64,000 bases of DNA from Rhizobacter sp. AJA081-3 (GTDB lineage: Bacteria; Pseudomonadota; Gammaproteobacteria; Burkholderiales; Burkholderiaceae_C), in contig NZ_CP059067.1 in NCBI RefSeq assembly GCF_017795745.1, positions 2,666,001 through 2,730,000 on the forward strand. The letters are read 5' to 3'. The notes beneath the pieces are model-generated. The model was not told the DNA's origin and made no database searches. It was given only the letters and a program-made list of their open reading frames with translations. Positions 62,420 through 64,000 of this stretch are shown piece after piece (position 1 is the first letter of the stretch; each line of letters begins with the position of its first letter). The position numbers and the translations under genes are program-made.

Positions 62420-63700
62420 TCAGCGGCCCATGGCGCTGCCGAGCGCCGAGCCGACGTCTTCGCGGCTGGCCTGCGCGGCGCGCTGCGCGGTCGCGCTGCT
62501 GTCGGCGCGCACGCGGCGCCCCGGTGCGGGTGCCGGCCCGAGCAGCACGACGTCGCCCGCGGCCAGCCCCTCGACCACCTCGACCGCCTCCAGCGTGGCC
62601 AGGCCCAGGCGCAGCCGGCGCGGCTCGACGCGGCCGTCGCGGGCGACGAGCACCGTCGCCGTACCCGCATCGCGCGTGTCTCGATCACCGCCGAGCGCCT
62701 GCACCGGCACGACCAGGGCGCGTTCGCGGCGGCCGGTCTCCACCTGCACCGACAGCGTCATGTCCTCGCGCAGGTAGGCCGGCGGCGCCTGCGGGAGCGA
62801 GAGCTTCACCTCCACCGCGCCGCGCTGCGCATCGACCAGCGGCGCGATGCTCAGCACCCGAGCCTCGAAGCGCTGGCTCGGAAAGGCGTCGGCGGTGACG
62901 ATGGCCGGCTGGCCGACACGCAGCTGCTCGAGGTAGCGCTCGTCGACCTGCCCTTCGAGCTGCGCCGCGCCGGCCAGCGCCAGCGTGAGCAGCGCACGCC
63001 CGGGCTGGACGATCTGCCCCGGCTCGACGGCGCGCAGCAGCACCCGCGCATCGGCGGGTGCGCTGATCACGGCCTGCTCGAGCCGGGCCTGCGCCGCCAC
63101 CACCGCGGAGCGCGCCAGCGCGAGCTGCGCCTGCGCCTGCGCAACGTCGGTGCCCTGCTCGTCGTTGGCGGCGCGCTGCGCGCTGGCGCCGGCGAGCTGC
63201 GCCTGCGCCACGGCCACCGCGCGGCGCGATTCGTCGAGCCGCGCTTCGCTGAGGAATCCGCGCGCCACCAGGTCCTGCGTGCGCTGCAGCTCGGCCTGCG
63301 CCGCCAGCAGCACCGAATCGGCCTGCGCCACACTCGCCTGCGCGGCGCTGCGGCCCGAGCTGCGCAGCCCGGCCAGCCGCGCCGCGGCCTGGCGCTCGCT
63401 GGCGCGCGCCTGCTCGAGCGCGGCGCGCAGTTCCTCGCTCTCCAGCCGCACCAGAACGTCACCCTGGCGCACCGGGGCGCCCTCGGCCACCAGCACCTCG
63501 CGCACGCGGCCCGTGAGCGTGCTGCCGAGTTCGACACGCGAGGCCGTGGCCACGCGCGCCGAGAACAGCAGCGTGCGCACCAGCGGCGCCGGCTGCACCA
63601 CCGTCGCGGCGACCACGGGGGCGCGCGTGAACCACCACGCCAGCACGGCGCCAAGAACCAGCGCCGCAGCGGCGAGCGCAAACATCGATCGTCGGGACAT
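62420..63700 (-). CDS. Periplasmic adaptor (HlyD/MacA family)
   Basis: This is a 426-residue membrane-fusion protein with an N-terminal anchor (SMFALAAAALVLGAVLAWWF). A biotinyl-lipoyl half motif (GRVREVLVAEGAPVRQGDVLVRLE), a long Ala/Gln coiled-coil hairpin (about residues 95-210), the returning half (ARVLLRAVEPGQIVQPG) and a beta-barrel follow. It bridges the FtsX-type permease to an outer-membrane channel, which is not encoded here. First gene of the exporter operon. Confidence 0.92.
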   Translation of the reverse strand: MSRRSMFALAAAALVLGAVLAWWFTRAPVVAATVVQPAPLVRTLLFSARVATASRVELGSTLTGRVREVLVAEGAPVRQGDVLVRLESEELRAALEQARASERQAAARLAGLRSSGRSAAQASVAQADSVLLAAQAELQRTQDLVARGFLSEARLDESRRAVAVAQAQLAGASAQRAANDEQGTDVAQAQAQLALARSAVVAAQARLEQAVISAPADARVLLRAVEPGQIVQPGRALLTLALAGAAQLEGQVDERYLEQLRVGQPAIVTADAFPSQRFEARVLSIAPLVDAQRGAVEVKLSLPQAPPAYLREDMTLSVQVETGRRERALVVPVQALGGDRDTRDAGTATVLVARDGRVEPRRLRLGLATLEAVEVVEGLAAGDVVLLGPAPAPGRRVRADSSATAQRAAQASREDVGSALGSAMGR

Positions 63701-63848
63701 GTCGGCGATTGTTTCATCCCCGCGGGGGCATCGGCATGACCTGTGTCTGTAGGACAGCTACTACGCGCAAAGCTCGCGGCGTCCGCTGTGCGCGGCCGGC
63801 TGCGCTTTCCATACTGCAGGCGGACCACGAGAACACTGGAGACACCCC

Positions 63849-64000
63849 ATGCACACCCCCATCCGCCACGCGCTGGCCATCGCCGCGCTGGCCCTGGCCA
63901 CGCAGGCTTCGGCCCAGGTCACCATCTACGAGAACGACGGTTTCAGCGGCCGCTCCTTCACCACGCAGCGCGCGGTGGGCAACCTCGACCGCTATGGCTA
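63849..64000 (+). CDS. Beta/gamma-crystallin-family secreted protein, 5' part
   Basis: Only 50 codons lie in the window; the gene continues beyond 64000. A signal peptide (HALAIAALALATQASAQ) is followed by VTIYENDGFSGRSFTTQ, the first Greek-key strand pattern of beta/gamma-crystallins. RBS GGAG precedes ATG 63849. Bacterial members bind calcium and are often stress-induced envelope proteins. Confidence 0.82.
   Translation, partial: MHTPIRHALAIAALALATQASAQVTIYENDGFSGRSFTTQRAVGNLDRYG

Overview
The window is GC-rich DNA, apparently from a betaproteobacterium of the order Burkholderiales (Rubrivivax/Leptothrix/Methylibium-like). The basis is base composition, gene families and layout, including a nag-type salicylate/gentisate cluster, a gts-like sugar importer and a cyclic beta-glucan synthase; no 16S or other taxonomic marker is present. 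No rRNA, tRNA or CRISPR array was seen.

Region 1 (1-8500) looks mobile or accessory. It holds the 3' end of an IS21-family element (istB plus terminal repeats), two unrecognised ORFs, and an unusual gene for a protein of about 1862 residues with two tyrosine-recombinase-like domains. The second domain keeps every catalytic residue. The first has lost the nucleophilic tyrosine and the first histidine of HxxR. A 46-bp hairpin and a palindromic promoter region bracket this gene, and a decayed membrane-protein fragment follows.

Region 2 (8504-16911) is a sugar-acid catabolic operon on the minus strand: an RbsABC-type importer, an aldo/keto reductase, a lactonase, an LgoD-like dehydrogenase and a UxaB-like reductase. 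It is divergent from a FadR-type GntR regulator, with two mirror-image operator-like sites between them. The enzyme set fits L-galactose (or a related L-sugar) -> lactone -> L-galactonate -> tagaturonate -> altronate.

Region 3 (17092-28410, plus strand) carries a Gfo/Idh/MocA oxidoreductase, an OmpR-type two-component system with almost no periplasmic sensor, a complete CUT1 (GtsABC-MalK-like) sugar importer followed immediately by a complete CUT2 (FrcBAC-like) importer, a strong terminator, and an extended SDR dehydrogenase.

Region 4 (28559-35781) is a compact salicylate 5-hydroxylase/gentisate pathway (nagAa-I-K-G-H-Ab) divergent from the LysR regulator nagR. It is followed by an AcoR-like activator that lacks its AAA+ domain. 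A near-identical palindrome lies upstream of both regulator genes.

Region 5 (35832-64000) is an envelope and stress island: CsbD, BON, ferritin-like, DUF4398/OmpA lipoproteins, a 2784-residue cyclic beta-1,2-glucan synthase, fatty acid hydroxylase, Crp/Fnr, VIT, FMN reductase, an orphan MbcA/ParS-like protein, Zn-ADH, DUF3309, PQQ-type dehydrogenase, phospholipase-D protein, DUF2177, GGDEF, holin-like/DUF883/DUF1328 proteins, a NarX/NarL-type pair, a lone receiver, a MacAB-like exporter, and the start of a beta/gamma-crystallin gene. Five transcription units here share the upstream motif (C)RACAGA-N17-(C/G)CTA with exactly 17 bp spacing, suggesting a common promoter class or regulator.
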